From positions 62,001 through 126,000 of the forward strand of contig NZ_ANAH02000023.1 of NCBI RefSeq assembly GCF_000335475.2: a DNA stretch of 64,000 nt. Reading direction: 5' to 3'. The stretch is from Cystobacter fuscus DSM 2262 (GTDB lineage Bacteria; Myxococcota; Myxococcia; Myxococcales; Myxococcaceae). The notes below the pieces were generated by a model. The model did no database searches and had not been told where the DNA came from. It was given only the letters and a program-made list of their open reading frames with translations. The translations under genes were made by a program, and so were the position numbers. Shown one piece after another: positions 52,192 to 64,000 of the stretch; positions within the stretch are counted from its first letter, which is position 1, and each line of letters begins with the position of its first letter.

Positions 52192-53084
52192 GCCGGGTGC
52201 AACTCGTCGTGACCGGGGATATGGAACGGGTCGCGCTGGCGGCATCGCTGCGCCATGCCTTCCCAGCGCATGAGTTGAACTTCCTTCTGACGCAGAAGGT
52301 GCAGGACTTCACGTCGAGCAGGTTGGGAACTCACCCGGGACGGGTACCGGGGCTGAAGACTCGCGCCCAGGACATGGCACAGGCGATTGTGTCGGCACTT
52401 GAGCCAGGTAGGTATCCTGATGCTATTCCAGATATGGTGCTGGCCGTCGACGATCTTGAATTGGTCAACGTGGACCAACCGCACGTCGTGACTGAGTACC
52501 TTGCGCGTGAAATCGAACTGACGATCAAAGATCGAAAACTCTCTCTGGCCAGCGAAACGCGCGTGCGCGAGCGCCTTCGCAGCCGCGCCTCGTTCCACCT
52601 CTTCGTGCCCATGCCCGAGGCCTACTTCTACGCGGAGCCCGCCGCACTCAAGCGCGCTGGAGCAAAGGCGGCGAGCCGATTCGACGTGGCCCAGCGCGAT
52701 ACGGAGGCCTTCGAGGTGGACGACCCCGCCTATCGTCAATGGCTCGAAAAGCGAGCACCCAACGCAGTCGAGCCCCACCGGCGGCACCCCAAGCAATACC
52801 TCCGTTACCTGTGCGATCCGAACGCGAGCATCGAGCGGGCCTACCGTGAGACCAAGGAAGGGGCGCTGGCCCTGGAGAAGCTTGCCTGGTCGGAGGTGAC
52901 GGCTCGGGAGGCCCGTGAGAACTACGCCCGGGCTCTGCTCGAGGACTTCGCCGAGGGCATCGGCGCGAACTGGCAGTCTCCTGGTCCCGTTGCACCACTC
53001 ACCGCGCGGCGGAGCGGAGGGCTCCTCAGAAACCTCGCGCCGGCAGTGCCGCCGACGGCGGCCGCACCCGGCCACTCGCCCTGA
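52188..53084 (+). CDS. Probable TOPRIM/DUF4276-like partner of the ATPase
   Basis: The 298-residue protein overlaps the ATPase stop by 4 bp. It begins MSRVQLVVTGDMERVALAASL; the strand-turn followed by an acidic residue, and the later MVLAVDDLELVN (about 83-94), recall TOPRIM-like nuclease proteins (DUF4276/DUF4435) that pair with AAA ATPases in anti-phage systems. The middle contains FHLFVPMPEAYFY; the last 60 residues are helical with an Ala/Pro-rich end. Family assignment is by eye and weak; the ATPase pairing is the main support. Its 5' two-thirds share the lower GC of the ATPase gene. Confidence 0.5.
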   Translation: MSRVQLVVTGDMERVALAASLRHAFPAHELNFLLTQKVQDFTSSRLGTHPGRVPGLKTRAQDMAQAIVSALEPGRYPDAIPDMVLAVDDLELVNVDQPHVVTEYLAREIELTIKDRKLSLASETRVRERLRSRASFHLFVPMPEAYFYAEPAALKRAGAKAASRFDVAQRDTEAFEVDDPAYRQWLEKRAPNAVEPHRRHPKQYLRYLCDPNASIERAYRETKEGALALEKLAWSEVTAREARENYARALLEDFAEGIGANWQSPGPVAPLTARRSGGLLRNLAPAVPPTAAAPGHSP

Positions 53085-53097
53085 ACGAGCGGGCCTC

Positions 53098-53613
53098 CTA
53101 TCCGTCTCCGAGGGACGCGGCGTCGTGACGGACGACGCGGAAGCCCTCCGCCTCCGTGGGCGGCACGTAGTACCTCGCCGCCTCGTGGTGGAGCGCCTCG
53201 CTCACCTCGAACCAGAACAGACCCTCGGGCCGCTCGGCATTGCGCCGGCGCAGCCGCTCGAGGCACAGCGCCTCCGGCACATCCATCACGTGGAGCACGT
53301 GGTCGGCCCCCAGGGGCTCGAAGATGCCGCGCACCCAGGCGCGGTCGCGCGGCGTGTTCGCGGCGAAGTCGAGCACCAGGGAGGTGCCCACGCGCAGCAG
53401 CTCACGCAGGTGTGGCCCCATCAGTCCGCGGCAGCGCGTGGAGTGGCGCACGTAGTCGCGCAGCGTCTTCACCTCACCCCCTAACAGGGCGATCCACTGG
53501 TCCTCGCAGATGTGCGCCGCGGGCAGCTCGAGCGCGAGCCCGCGCGCGAGCGTCGTCTTGCCCGAGCCCACCTTTCCCGCGATGAAGTGCAGCACGGGAC
53601 GCCCGACGCTCAT
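53098..53613 (-). CDS. AAA_33/zeta-toxin-like P-loop kinase
   Basis: The 171-residue protein has a Walker A motif at residues 13-20 (GKVGSGKTT) in the N-terminal strand-loop-helix, a short lid (RGLMGPHLRELLR), and CLERLRRRNAERP, typical of small P-loop kinases that phosphorylate small molecules or of zeta-type toxins. It starts one base after the stop of the upstream membrane-protein gene (both minus strand), so the two are co-transcribed. No antitoxin is visible. Substrate unknown. Confidence 0.75.
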   Translation of the reverse strand: MSVGRPVLHFIAGKVGSGKTTLARGLALELPAAHICEDQWIALLGGEVKTLRDYVRHSTRCRGLMGPHLRELLRVGTSLVLDFAANTPRDRAWVRGIFEPLGADHVLHVMDVPEALCLERLRRRNAERPEGLFWFEVSEALHHEAARYYVPPTEAEGFRVVRHDAASLGDG

Positions 53614-53614
53614 C

Positions 53615-54277
53615 TCAGTGGATGCCGAAGCTGCCAGGCAGCGTCCGCACGCCGGCGTCGGGCAGGGTGTCCGGGGAGAGGGGACGTGCCGGGGTGTCCA
53701 CCCCGAGCCGCTTGCGCTCGGCCTGCTCCTTCTCGCGCGCGGCGGCGAGGGCGCGGGCGTTGGACTCCGCCATGTGCTCGGGCGAGTGCCCCGCGAGGAG
53801 CAACCCCACCGGGATGCTGAGCAGGAGGGCGAGCAGCATCGCGAGCAGACCCAGGTCGCGTGCACCCAGTCCACCCGCGCGCTTGCCCGCCACCGAGGGG
53901 GCGAGCAGCAGGGACAGGTCTCCCTGGGACAGGCGCACCCGGTCCTCCGCGGTGAGCTCCACCCAGGCACTGGCCCCGGAGCGGCGCAGCTCCGTGTCGG
54001 GCACCGGCTGGAAGCTCTCGCCTCGCCGGCTGCGCTCGACGCGCGAGGCGGGTGGCACGAAGACGCGGTAGCCCTCCGGGGTGCGCTCGGCGATGAGGAA
54101 GGGCTCCTCCGGCAGGGTGAAGCCGTAGAGGGGCAGGGGCACCGTTTCATCCGGCGCGGCGAGCACGCGCGTCTGCTCGGGGCCGAAGTTCCAGGCCTCA
54201 TTCCGGGTGGTCCCCCAATACAGCTCGCAGAACAGGCCGTCGTGGCTCGCCTTGGTCTTCATGGGCGTGGGGAGCAT
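53615..54277 (-). CDS. Single-pass membrane protein with N-terminal cytoplasmic domain
   Basis: Start ATG 54277 (AAGG 8 nt upstream) gives 220 residues; ATG 54262 is the alternative. Residues about 10-125 (GLFCELYWGTTRNEAWNFGPEQTR to LSQGDLSLLLAP) are beta-rich and resemble the FHA-like N-terminal region seen in some myxobacterial TonB/AgmX-type proteins. One hydrophobic segment (LGLLAMLLALLLSIPVGLLLAG, about 145-166) follows, then a charged helix and Pro-rich tail. Function unknown; coupled to the P-loop kinase gene. Confidence 0.6.
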   Translation of the reverse strand: MLPTPMKTKASHDGLFCELYWGTTRNEAWNFGPEQTRVLAAPDETVPLPLYGFTLPEEPFLIAERTPEGYRVFVPPASRVERSRRGESFQPVPDTELRRSGASAWVELTAEDRVRLSQGDLSLLLAPSVAGKRAGGLGARDLGLLAMLLALLLSIPVGLLLAGHSPEHMAESNARALAAAREKEQAERKRLGVDTPARPLSPDTLPDAGVRTLPGSFGIH

Positions 54278-54639
54278 AGACGGCCCTTGTCTCCGTGGCT
54301 CCATTCTATCGGTGTGACCCCGCCCCGCGAGGCCCCTCCTGGTTGCTCGGAGGACGAGCCCCGTACGCCGTGGGCTGACTCTGTCCAGGCGGGCGAGCCC
54401 GCTCGTCGTCACGGGGCGTGAACCCGTTCAAGGAGGCCATGGACTTTCACTCTCATGTCTCATCCGGGAGGAATTCCTTGGAGGATGGGAATCAGGTGGG
54501 TTGGCTCTGGGAGACGAGGGGGCCGTGTGTCTTTTCGTCTTTCTCCCATTTACTCGTATTCCATGATGTGCTTGTTTGCCTGGCCTGCGCCCGGGAGGGG
54601 GGCCGCCTGTTTCAATCCACCAGGATGAGGAGTTGCCAG
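54278..54639. other. Intergenic region upstream of the terpene synthase
   Basis: These 362 bp lie between two divergent genes. The terpene synthase frame is open through most of it from GTG 54418, and an alternative ATG at 54439 follows AAGGAGG closely. The translated stretch is low-complexity and has no match to the family, so I treat it as leader. No convincing promoter pair was found. Confidence 0.4.
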
Positions 54640-55689
54640 ATGGCAGCGAGTGTCGCGTTCCATTTCAATGACAAGCAGATGGTCGCGAGGGTTCCGCCGA
54701 ACCTGGGGGTCATCCGTCGCGATCCCCGGTACGCGCGCATCGACGCGCTCATCCAGACGCTGTCGGAAAGGAACGAGGCCGTCTTCGACATCCAGGTGGA
54801 TGGCACGCGGCACCGGATCGCCTGGCCCATCGACTTCTCCAACTATCGAGTCATCGCGAGCACGTATCCCGTGTCCCTGGACTTGAGCAGGCGCGGGCAT
54901 TTTCCGGCGCTGGAGAAGCTCCGCGCGCACCTGCTCCAAGGGGACTTCGATCTGCTCACCTATTACACGTGCAGCACGGTCTCCCCGTCCTACCTCCAGA
55001 ACAGTCAGGATCGGATGGACTGGTTCTTCGCCCTGGACTACTTCGTCGATGGGTCCTCGGTGCCGCCGGAGCTGCGCGAGGCGGTGGTGCGCGACCTGTC
55101 GGCCTGGCTCGAGGACCGGCGCCACGTCAGCCGACTGCCGTGGGTGAACATGATCAGCGCCCTGCTGCGCATCGTCCTGGAGGACATCGAGCGCGAGGGG
55201 CTCGACACCTCGCGCATCGTGCGGGAGATCCGCGGCTACTACGAGGGCTTCCTGCTGGAGTTCGACAAGCAGGTGCCGCTCTCGCGCTACCTGGAGAACC
55301 GGAGCATGACGATCGGCATGCGGCCGGAGCTCGAGTTCTGCTTCGCCTACCTGGGCAGACCTCTGCCCGCGCGCCATCGGGACGCGGCCGAGCGGATGAA
55401 GCACGCCGCGGCTGACCTCGTCGCGTTGCAGAACGACGTGCTGTCCCTGCGCAAGGAGGAGGAGCAGGAGCAGGAGCACCTGCGTCTGAAGTCCTATTTC
55501 CCCCTCGGCCACGAGTACGTGTCGTTCGCGAAGGACTTCTACGCGGCCCGGTTCGGCGATTTCCTGGCGATGCGTCCACGCGCCCCCGGTCCCCTGGAGG
55601 CGCTCTGGAAGGTGTGCGACCAGTGGATCTCCGGCAGCCTGCTGTGGCACCTCACCAGCCCGCGCTACGATCTGGGGCAGTTCCAGCTC

Positions 55690-55698
<9 letters not shown>
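54640..55698 (+). CDS. Class I terpene synthase
   Basis: The 352-residue protein is the size of a single-domain bacterial sesquiterpene or monoterpene cyclase. Metal-binding motifs: an Asp-rich motif in MDWFFALDYFVDG (Asp133/Asp137, DxxxD-like) and the NSE triad N265-x3-S269-x3-E273 in LQNDVLSLRKEE. RYLENRSMTIGMRP and a C-terminal Arg-Tyr pair (SPRYDLG) are also typical. It should cyclise a linear prenyl diphosphate (GPP or FPP) in the cytoplasm; the product cannot be predicted. ATG 54640 is preceded by GAGGAG at 7 nt. No P450 or prenyltransferase is adjacent. It converges on the histidine kinase, the ends overlapping by 9 bp. Confidence 0.8.
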
Positions 55699-57357
<1,659 letters not shown>

Positions 57358-57536
57358 CCCCTCTCCATCCCTACTCCCTCCCAACCCTGGACCCCGGAGT
57401 CCATCAAACCACTCCCTGGGTATTCGCATCCGGTACCAATTCCATGACTTCGTGATTTTTCACGAAAAGGAAGACGAGTGCGAGAGCCGGTGAGTGGATG
57501 GCCACGCGGGGAAGGCGGCCGGCCTGGAGCGAGGAC

Positions 57537-58763
57537 TCAGGGAGGAGCGCCCCCCGCCTCGGTCTTGGTGCAAGCGGCCTTCGGGGAGCCAGCGGCGGTG
57601 GTTCCGGAAGGATCCGGTGGCCGGGCGGGGCAGTCGTCCACGGCGGAGGTGGTGCCGGGCCTGGTGCCACTTCCGGTCTTCTCCCAGAGGAAGAGGGGGC
57701 TGTCACCCGGCTCGCGCGCGTCGAGCCCCTGCTGGGCACGGCCCACGCGCTGGCGGAGATCCGCGAGCGACACCGTCAGCACCAGGCCCAACAGGGCGAC
57801 GAAGCCCACCGCGTGCACCAGCGTCTCCACCCGCGCGGGCACCTTGCGGCCGCTGATCGACTCGATGAGCACGAACACGATGCGTCCCCCGTCCAGCGAG
57901 GGCAGGGGGAGCAGGTGGAAGAAGGCGAGGGCCATGGACAGGTTGACCATCACCCGCAGGAAGGCGCCCAGGCCGCTGCCCGCCGCCCCCGAGGACTGCT
58001 TCACCACGCCCAGTGGGTTGGCCAGGGCGATGCCCTGGGTGCCGCGCAGCAATCGCTCCACCATCCGCGCGCCCTCGAGCACGAGGTTGCCCGTGTGCGC
58101 CAGTGCCTGCAGCAGCGCCTGACCGGGCGCGTGCGCGCGGTACACGTACTGCTGGCTCACGCCAATGCGCCCCACGCCCCGCTCGTCCAGCCGGGGCCGC
58201 ACCACCACCTCGCGCTCCTCGCCCTGTCGCTCGACGCCCAGGCGCAGCTCGCGTCCGGGCCGCCGCGCGATGAGCTCCACGAAGCCACTCCAGCTCTCCA
58301 GCGGCTCGCCATCCACGCTCACCAGCCGGTCGCCGGGCAGCAGTTGGGCGCGCGCCGCCTCGGAGCCGGGGGTGATGGTGCCCACCGTGAGCGGCACCAC
58401 GACGTGCGTGCCGGTGGTGTAGAGCGCGAAGAGGACCCCGAGCGCGAAGAGCGCGTTGGCCAGCGGCCCCCCGAGCAGCACCAGCAGTCGCTTCCAGGGG
58501 CGCTGCGCCGGAAAGCTCGTGGAGTCCGTGGGCTCCAGGCCCGGCGCGTGGGGGTTCATCCCGTGGATGCGCACGGAGCCGCCCAGCGGCACCGCGCCCA
58601 GTGCGTACTCCGTGCCCCGCCACCGCCAGGAGAGCACGGGCGGACCGAAGCCGAGCGTGTACCGCTCCACCCGCAGGCCCAACAGCCGGGCGGCCACGAG
58701 GTGACCCAGTTCATGCAGCGCCACGAGCAGGCCGAGCGCGAGGAGCAGGGGAAGGTAGTGCAT
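57537..58763 (-). CDS. M50 site-2 protease-like membrane metalloprotease
   Basis: The 408-residue protein is a second, shorter RseP-type protease. Zinc motif LHELGHLVAA (His17-Glu18-His21) in the first helix, a PDZ domain at about 125-195 (AQLLPGDRLVSVDGEPLESW) and the second catalytic motif LPLPSLDGGRIVF near 300. Unlike the RseP at 40759 it has one PDZ domain and a Pro/Gly-rich C-terminal tail. It probably cleaves other membrane-bound regulators. It is followed on the same strand, 9 bp upstream, by the NUDIX gene, suggesting co-transcription. Confidence 0.88.
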   Translation of the reverse strand: MHYLPLLLALGLLVALHELGHLVAARLLGLRVERYTLGFGPPVLSWRWRGTEYALGAVPLGGSVRIHGMNPHAPGLEPTDSTSFPAQRPWKRLLVLLGGPLANALFALGVLFALYTTGTHVVVPLTVGTITPGSEAARAQLLPGDRLVSVDGEPLESWSGFVELIARRPGRELRLGVERQGEEREVVVRPRLDERGVGRIGVSQQYVYRAHAPGQALLQALAHTGNLVLEGARMVERLLRGTQGIALANPLGVVKQSSGAAGSGLGAFLRVMVNLSMALAFFHLLPLPSLDGGRIVFVLIESISGRKVPARVETLVHAVGFVALLGLVLTVSLADLRQRVGRAQQGLDAREPGDSPLFLWEKTGSGTRPGTTSAVDDCPARPPDPSGTTAAGSPKAACTKTEAGGAPP

Positions 58764-58772
58764 CCGGGGGGC

Positions 58773-59195
58773 TCAGAGCTTGCGGCGCTGGCCGGTGCGC
58801 TTGTAGGTCAGGTAGTCGGCGAGGATGGTGCCATGGTCGAAGCACAGCTCGCGGGGCAGGGCGTCCACCGGGAAGGCCCGCGCCTCGGCGGCGTCATCCG
58901 CGCCCCGGGGCTCGCCCTGGGCCCGGCCGATGAAGACGGTGGACAGGGTGTGGCGGCGGGGATCCCGGCTCGGGTCCGAGTAGGTGAAGAACTGCTCCAC
59001 CAGCTCCACGTCCAGGCCCGTCTCCTCCTTCACCTCGCGCACCGCCGCCACGTCCAGGCGCTCGCCCTCGTCCACGAAGCCACCGGGCAGGGCCCAGCCC
59101 AGGGGCGGGTTCTGGCGGCGGATGAGCACGACGCGCTCGCCGGACAACTCGATGATGCAGTCCACGGTGGGCACGGGGTTCTTGTACGAGGCCAT
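58773..59195 (-). CDS. NUDIX hydrolase
   Basis: The 140-residue protein carries a complete Nudix box, G39-x5-E45-x7-REVKEETG (53-60), after [13 protein letters not shown]. Such enzymes hydrolyse nucleoside-diphosphate-X compounds, for sanitation or signalling. The start ATG 59195 ([15 protein letters not shown]) was chosen because upstream sequence lacks family similarity. The stop lies 9 bp before the M50 protease gene. Substrate unknown; a NadM/ADP-ribose type is possible. Confidence 0.9.
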   Translation of the reverse strand: MASYKNPVPTVDCIIELSGERVVLIRRQNPPLGWALPGGFVDEGERLDVAAVREVKEETGLDVELVEQFFTYSDPSRDPRRHTLSTVFIGRAQGEPRGADDAAEARAFPVDALPRELCFDHGTILADYLTYKRTGQRRKL

Positions 59196-59268
59196 GGGGC
59201 GACATTCTAGCCGCCGGCCTCCCCATTGCACCGCGCATGTGGGCCCGTGCTGCGTTAGCCTGCTCGCC

Positions 59269-59763
59269 GTGGCCGCGCTCCCCCTGCTCCGTTGGTTCCT
59301 TCCGTGCACCCTGGCCCTCGGGCTGGGGGCTGGCTGTACCCGCGCCAACCTCCAGAACGAGGATCGCTACGAATTCACCACCGAGGAACTCATCCGGGAT
59401 GACTGTGGCCTGCTCTCCTCGGAGGAGTCGCTCTGGGACGGCAAGCTGAAGATCGACGGCGATGTCGTGCACATGACCTCGGACTGGCGGGGCCTGCAAC
59501 TCATCGGCTTCGTGCTTCCCCGCGGCGAGTTCAGCGATGACGCCTTCGTGCTCGATGGCAGCGAGTCCAGCGCGGCCATCACCCTGCGGGGCAAGCAGTG
59601 CCTCGTGGAGCAGGTGTGGATGCACCTGGAAGGCACGACGCAGTGCGCCACGCGTTTCGACGGCGTGCTGAGCGTGCGCATCGAGCCGCGGGTGGAGCAG
59701 CCCGAGTGCGCCTGCCAGCTCTGGGTGAAGTACAGGGCCGTCCAGGGAGCTGGGTGCCAGTAG
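59269..59763 (+). CDS. Small lipoprotein of unknown function
   Basis: GTG 59269 opens a 164-residue protein with the lipobox [10 protein letters not shown] (Cys at about residue 24). The mature part has several cysteines ([29 protein letters not shown] and a final GAGCQ) and beta-strand spacing, suggesting disulfide bonds in the periplasm or at the surface. No family was recognised. It is divergent from the NUDIX gene. Confidence 0.68.
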   Translation: MAALPLLRWFLPCTLALGLGAGCTRANLQNEDRYEFTTEELIRDDCGLLSSEESLWDGKLKIDGDVVHMTSDWRGLQLIGFVLPRGEFSDDAFVLDGSESSAAITLRGKQCLVEQVWMHLEGTTQCATRFDGVLSVRIEPRVEQPECACQLWVKYRAVQGAGCQ

Positions 59764-59774
59764 GAAAGCTCTGC

Positions 59775-59802
59775 TTGAGACTCCGGACGCGAGCCCTCTA
59801 GA
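59775..59802 (+). promoter_or_regulatory. Candidate promoter of acs
   Basis: TTGAGA (59775-59780) is followed after 16 bp by TCTAGA (59797-59802), 36 bp upstream of the acs ATG. The -35 matches five of six consensus bases, the -10 only three. Confidence 0.3.
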
Positions 59803-59838
59803 AAGGGGGTATTCCGATACGTCACACCGGAGGATCTC

Positions 59839-61806
<1,968 letters not shown>

Positions 61807-61828
61807 CGCCTCCCTCGCCTCCGGGCTC

Positions 61829-61862
61829 CTCGTGGCCACGTCCGGTGTGACGTGGCCACGAG
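61829..61862 (+). terminator. Terminator-like hairpin of acs
   Basis: CTCGTGGCCACGT (61829-61841) and its exact complement (61850-61862) form a 13-bp stem with an 8-nt loop, 22 bp after the acs stop. There is no T tract. Confidence 0.65.
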
Positions 61863-61969
61863 TGACGCCGAGGTCATGCAACCTGGCCGCCTGCCTCCGA
61901 GCGCCGCTCGCCCATCGAATGAAGATCGCGGTGGTATCATCGCCGCTTGATCGATGAGAGCAGGGTCCG

Positions 61970-64000
61970 ATGAATTCAATCCCGGGATACGCAGTCAGGG
62001 AAACGCTGTTCACCAGCTCGAAATCGCTCATCTACCGGGCGACCCGAACCGCCGACGCGCGGCCCGTGATCCTGAAGGTCCTGAACGCGGAGTTTCCCAG
62101 CATCGAGCAGGTTGCCCGGCTTCACCGCGAATACCGGCTGACGCGCGAACTCGCGATGGAGGGCATCATCGAGGTTCTCGCCCTGGAGCGGTTCGGCACG
62201 AGTGTGGCGATCATTCTCGAGGACTTCGGCGCGGAGTCCCTGGCTCGCCTCCTGACGGGCCGTCCGGTGGAACTCCCGCGATTCCTGGACCTGGCGCTTC
62301 GGCTCGCGGAGATCCTGGGACGCGTCCATCGGCGTGACGTGATCCACAAGGACATCAACCCTTCCAACATCGTCTGGAACCCGAGCACCGATGTGCTCAA
62401 GCTCATCGACTTCGGCATCGCGACGGAGCTGTCTCACGAGACTCCGGCTGTCTTCGGCTCGAAGGGACTCGAGGGGTCGCTCCCCTACGTGTCGCCCGAA
62501 GCGACGGGCCGCATGAACCGGTCCATCGATTACCGCACCGACTTCTACTCGCTCGGGGTGTCATTCTATGAGCTCCTCACCGGGCAGCTTCCCTTCACGT
62601 CGGCCGATCCCATGGAACTCGTGCACTGTCACATCGCGCGTGTGCCGGTGCCCCCGTGCGAACTCGTGCCAGGAATTCCGGCCGTTGTTTCCGACATCGT
62701 GCTCCGCCTGATGTCGAAACGGGCAGAGGACCGCTACCAGAGCGCCTTCGCGCTCGTGAGCGACCTCCGGCGATGTCTCGATGAACTGCGCGCGACGGGC
62801 ACCATCCCCTCCTTCGAACTCGGACGCGGAGATGTCTCCGAGCGTCTGCGGCTTCCGCAGAAACTCTACGGGCGCCAGCGGGAGGCAGAGGCGCTCCTCG
62901 CTATCTTCGAGCGCGTGGCCACGGGCAGGGCGGAACTCGTCCTCGTGGCCGGCTACTCGGGCATCGGGAAGAGCGCGCTTGTCCACGAAGTGCACAGGCC
63001 GATCGTCAGACGTCGCGGATACTTCATCTCCGGCAAGTTCGATCAGCTCAGCCGGAACATCCCCTATGCCTCCCTCATCCAGGCCATCCAGGAGCTCGTC
63101 AGGCAGCTCCTCTCCGAGCCCGCGGAGCGGCTCGCGCACTGGCGGGAGAAGCTCCTGGCCGCGCTGGGCCTGAATACCTCGGTGATTATCGATGTGATCT
63201 CCGAGGTGGAACTCATCGTCGGGCCGCAGCCGAGGGCTCCCGAGTTGCCACCCCTCGAAGCGCAGAAACGTTTCAAGCGTGTATTTGAAAGGTTTTTCCG
63301 TACCTTCGCGGGGCCGGAGCACCCGCTCGTGGTGTTCCTCGATGATCTCCAGTGGGCCGATCTGCCGTCGCTTACCCTGATCGAGCAGCTCCTGACCGAC
63401 TCGGACATGAAGCACCTGCTCCTGATGGGTGCCTATCGCGACAACGAAATCGACGCGGCGCATCCGCTCCTCGCGATCCTCGCCGGACTTGGCCGTGCCG
63501 GCGCGACCATGAGCACCATCTCCCTGGGTCCGCTCGAACGAGAGCACTGCATCGAGTTCCTGGCCGACACGCTGAACCGCGCTCCCGTGGACGTCGAGCC
63601 GCTCGCGGACATCTGCCTGCGCAAGACGGCTGGCAACCCCTTCTTCATGGGTCAGTTCCTGCTCTCCCTCTACAACGAGGGGATGATCCGCTTCGACGTC
63701 CAGGCGGGTATCTGGACGTGGGACATGGATCGGATCTCCCACACGCCGATGACCGACAACGTCGTCGCGCTGATGGAGTCGAAGATCCAGAAGCTTCCGG
63801 AGGATACTCAGCGCGTCCTCAAGCTGGCGGCTTGTATGGGTAATACCTTCGAGCTGAAGACCCTCGCCCTCGTGGAGGAGAGAGCCCCCCAGCTGTTGGC
63901 GGACTCGCTCTGGCCAGCGCTGCGCGAGGGGCTCCTCCAGCCGCTGGGCGACGCCTACAAGTTCATCGAGGCGCACTCCGCCGCCGCGGACTTCGTCACC
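61970..64000 (+). CDS. Ser/Thr kinase-AAA signalling protein, N-terminal part
   Basis: ATG 61970 opens a frame that runs off the right edge (677 codons). Residues about 5-275 are a protein-kinase domain with VILKVL (Lys36), HKDINPSN at 126-133 (HKD instead of HRD, Asp128) and DFG at 147-149; the glycine loop is replaced by LFTSSKSLIY. A large AAA_16-type ATPase follows: YGRQREAEALLAIF, Walker A GYSGIGKS (328-335), FLDDLQWAD (Walker B). This order is typical of very long proteins that continue with GAF and histidine-kinase domains; those would lie outside the window. The domain continuation is inferred. Confidence 0.85.
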   Translation, partial: MNSIPGYAVRETLFTSSKSLIYRATRTADARPVILKVLNAEFPSIEQVARLHREYRLTRELAMEGIIEVLALERFGTSVAIILEDFGAESLARLLTGRPVELPRFLDLALRLAEILGRVHRRDVIHKDINPSNIVWNPSTDVLKLIDFGIATELSHETPAVFGSKGLEGSLPYVSPEATGRMNRSIDYRTDFYSLGVSFYELLTGQLPFTSADPMELVHCHIARVPVPPCELVPGIPAVVSDIVLRLMSKRAEDRYQSAFALVSDLRRCLDELRATGTIPSFELGRGDVSERLRLPQKLYGRQREAEALLAIFERVATGRAELVLVAGYSGIGKSALVHEVHRPIVRRRGYFISGKFDQLSRNIPYASLIQAIQELVRQLLSEPAERLAHWREKLLAALGLNTSVIIDVISEVELIVGPQPRAPELPPLEAQKRFKRVFERFFRTFAGPEHPLVVFLDDLQWADLPSLTLIEQLLTDSDMKHLLLMGAYRDNEIDAAHPLLAILAGLGRAGATMSTISLGPLEREHCIEFLADTLNRAPVDVEPLADICLRKTAGNPFFMGQFLLSLYNEGMIRFDVQAGIWTWDMDRISHTPMTDNVVALMESKIQKLPEDTQRVLKLAACMGNTFELKTLALVEERAPQLLADSLWPALREGLLQPLGDAYKFIEAHSAAADFVT

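Noticed and set aside
54418-54639. Extended N terminus of the terpene synthase from GTG 54418 or ATG 54439
   Set aside because: The extra residues have no family similarity, and ATG 54640 has GAGGAG at proper spacing; not fully excluded.

Overview
The window is very GC-rich, densely packed DNA with third codon positions dominated by G/C, abundant ATGA/GTGA start-stop overlaps and many Sec/lipoprotein signal peptides. The gene content points to a fruiting myxobacterium (Myxococcota, probably the Cystobacter/Archangium/Myxococcus side; inferred from protein resemblance, no search was run). Supporting markers are a gliding-motility G2 cluster (cglC/gltK, gltB, gltA, gltC), a MXAN_2562-type outer-membrane barrel, a MYXO-CTERM-like C-terminal sorting tail, eukaryote-like Ser/Thr kinases, and the start of a kinase/AAA protein of the type that usually ends in a histidine kinase.

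Layout. 1-2.4 kb: end of a PhoX-like phosphatase and a two-haem secreted cytochrome. 2.4-4.5 kb: purE-purK-ybaK operon (minus). 4.7-10.7 kb: a VWA protein and the divergent cglC / gltBAC motility locus, closed by a strong intrinsic terminator. 10.8-13.6 kb: plsX, a HAD/App1-like phosphatase and an epimerase/reductase, all overlapping by 4 bp. 13.8-20.4 kb: lipoprotein, yjjX, pcnB, then a minus-strand kinase-pseudouridine synthase-dinB operon. 20.6-33.4 kb: an accessory block with a propeller-like lipoprotein, then a cell-wall-targeting module. 33.4-38.8 kb: a GNAT-cNMP fusion, proline iminopeptidase, CocE hydrolase and a Tat-exported aldo/keto reductase. 39-43.6 kb: envelope housekeeping genes uppS-cdsA-rseP-rlpA-tsaB. 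43.6-50.3 kb: envelope proteins and a semialdehyde-dehydrogenase-like protein without its catalytic Cys. 50.3-54.3 kb: a MoaD-MoaE fusion, an ATPase plus TOPRIM-like pair (candidate defence module), a P-loop kinase and a membrane protein. 54.6-64 kb: terpene synthase, hybrid histidine kinase, a second site-2 protease, NUDIX hydrolase, lipoprotein, acetyl-CoA synthetase and the start of a kinase/AAA signalling giant.

The most unusual region is 22.7-33.4 kb. It reads, on the minus strand, as two tandemly duplicated exported SH3-domain proteins (each copy carrying its own leader), a roughly 1,830-residue protein with an N-terminal papain/C39-like domain and a degenerate M23-like domain, and a 720-residue protein ending in a SleB-like wall hydrolase domain. 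Neither hydrolase has a Sec signal while both SH3 proteins do, which is the topology of wall-degrading effectors with periplasmic immunity proteins. An AT-richer patch spans the end of one SH3 gene and the start of the large gene, suggesting horizontal exchange. The large gene carries an apparent 1-nt frameshift near 25950. The effector/immunity reading is an inference from architecture, not a demonstrated function.
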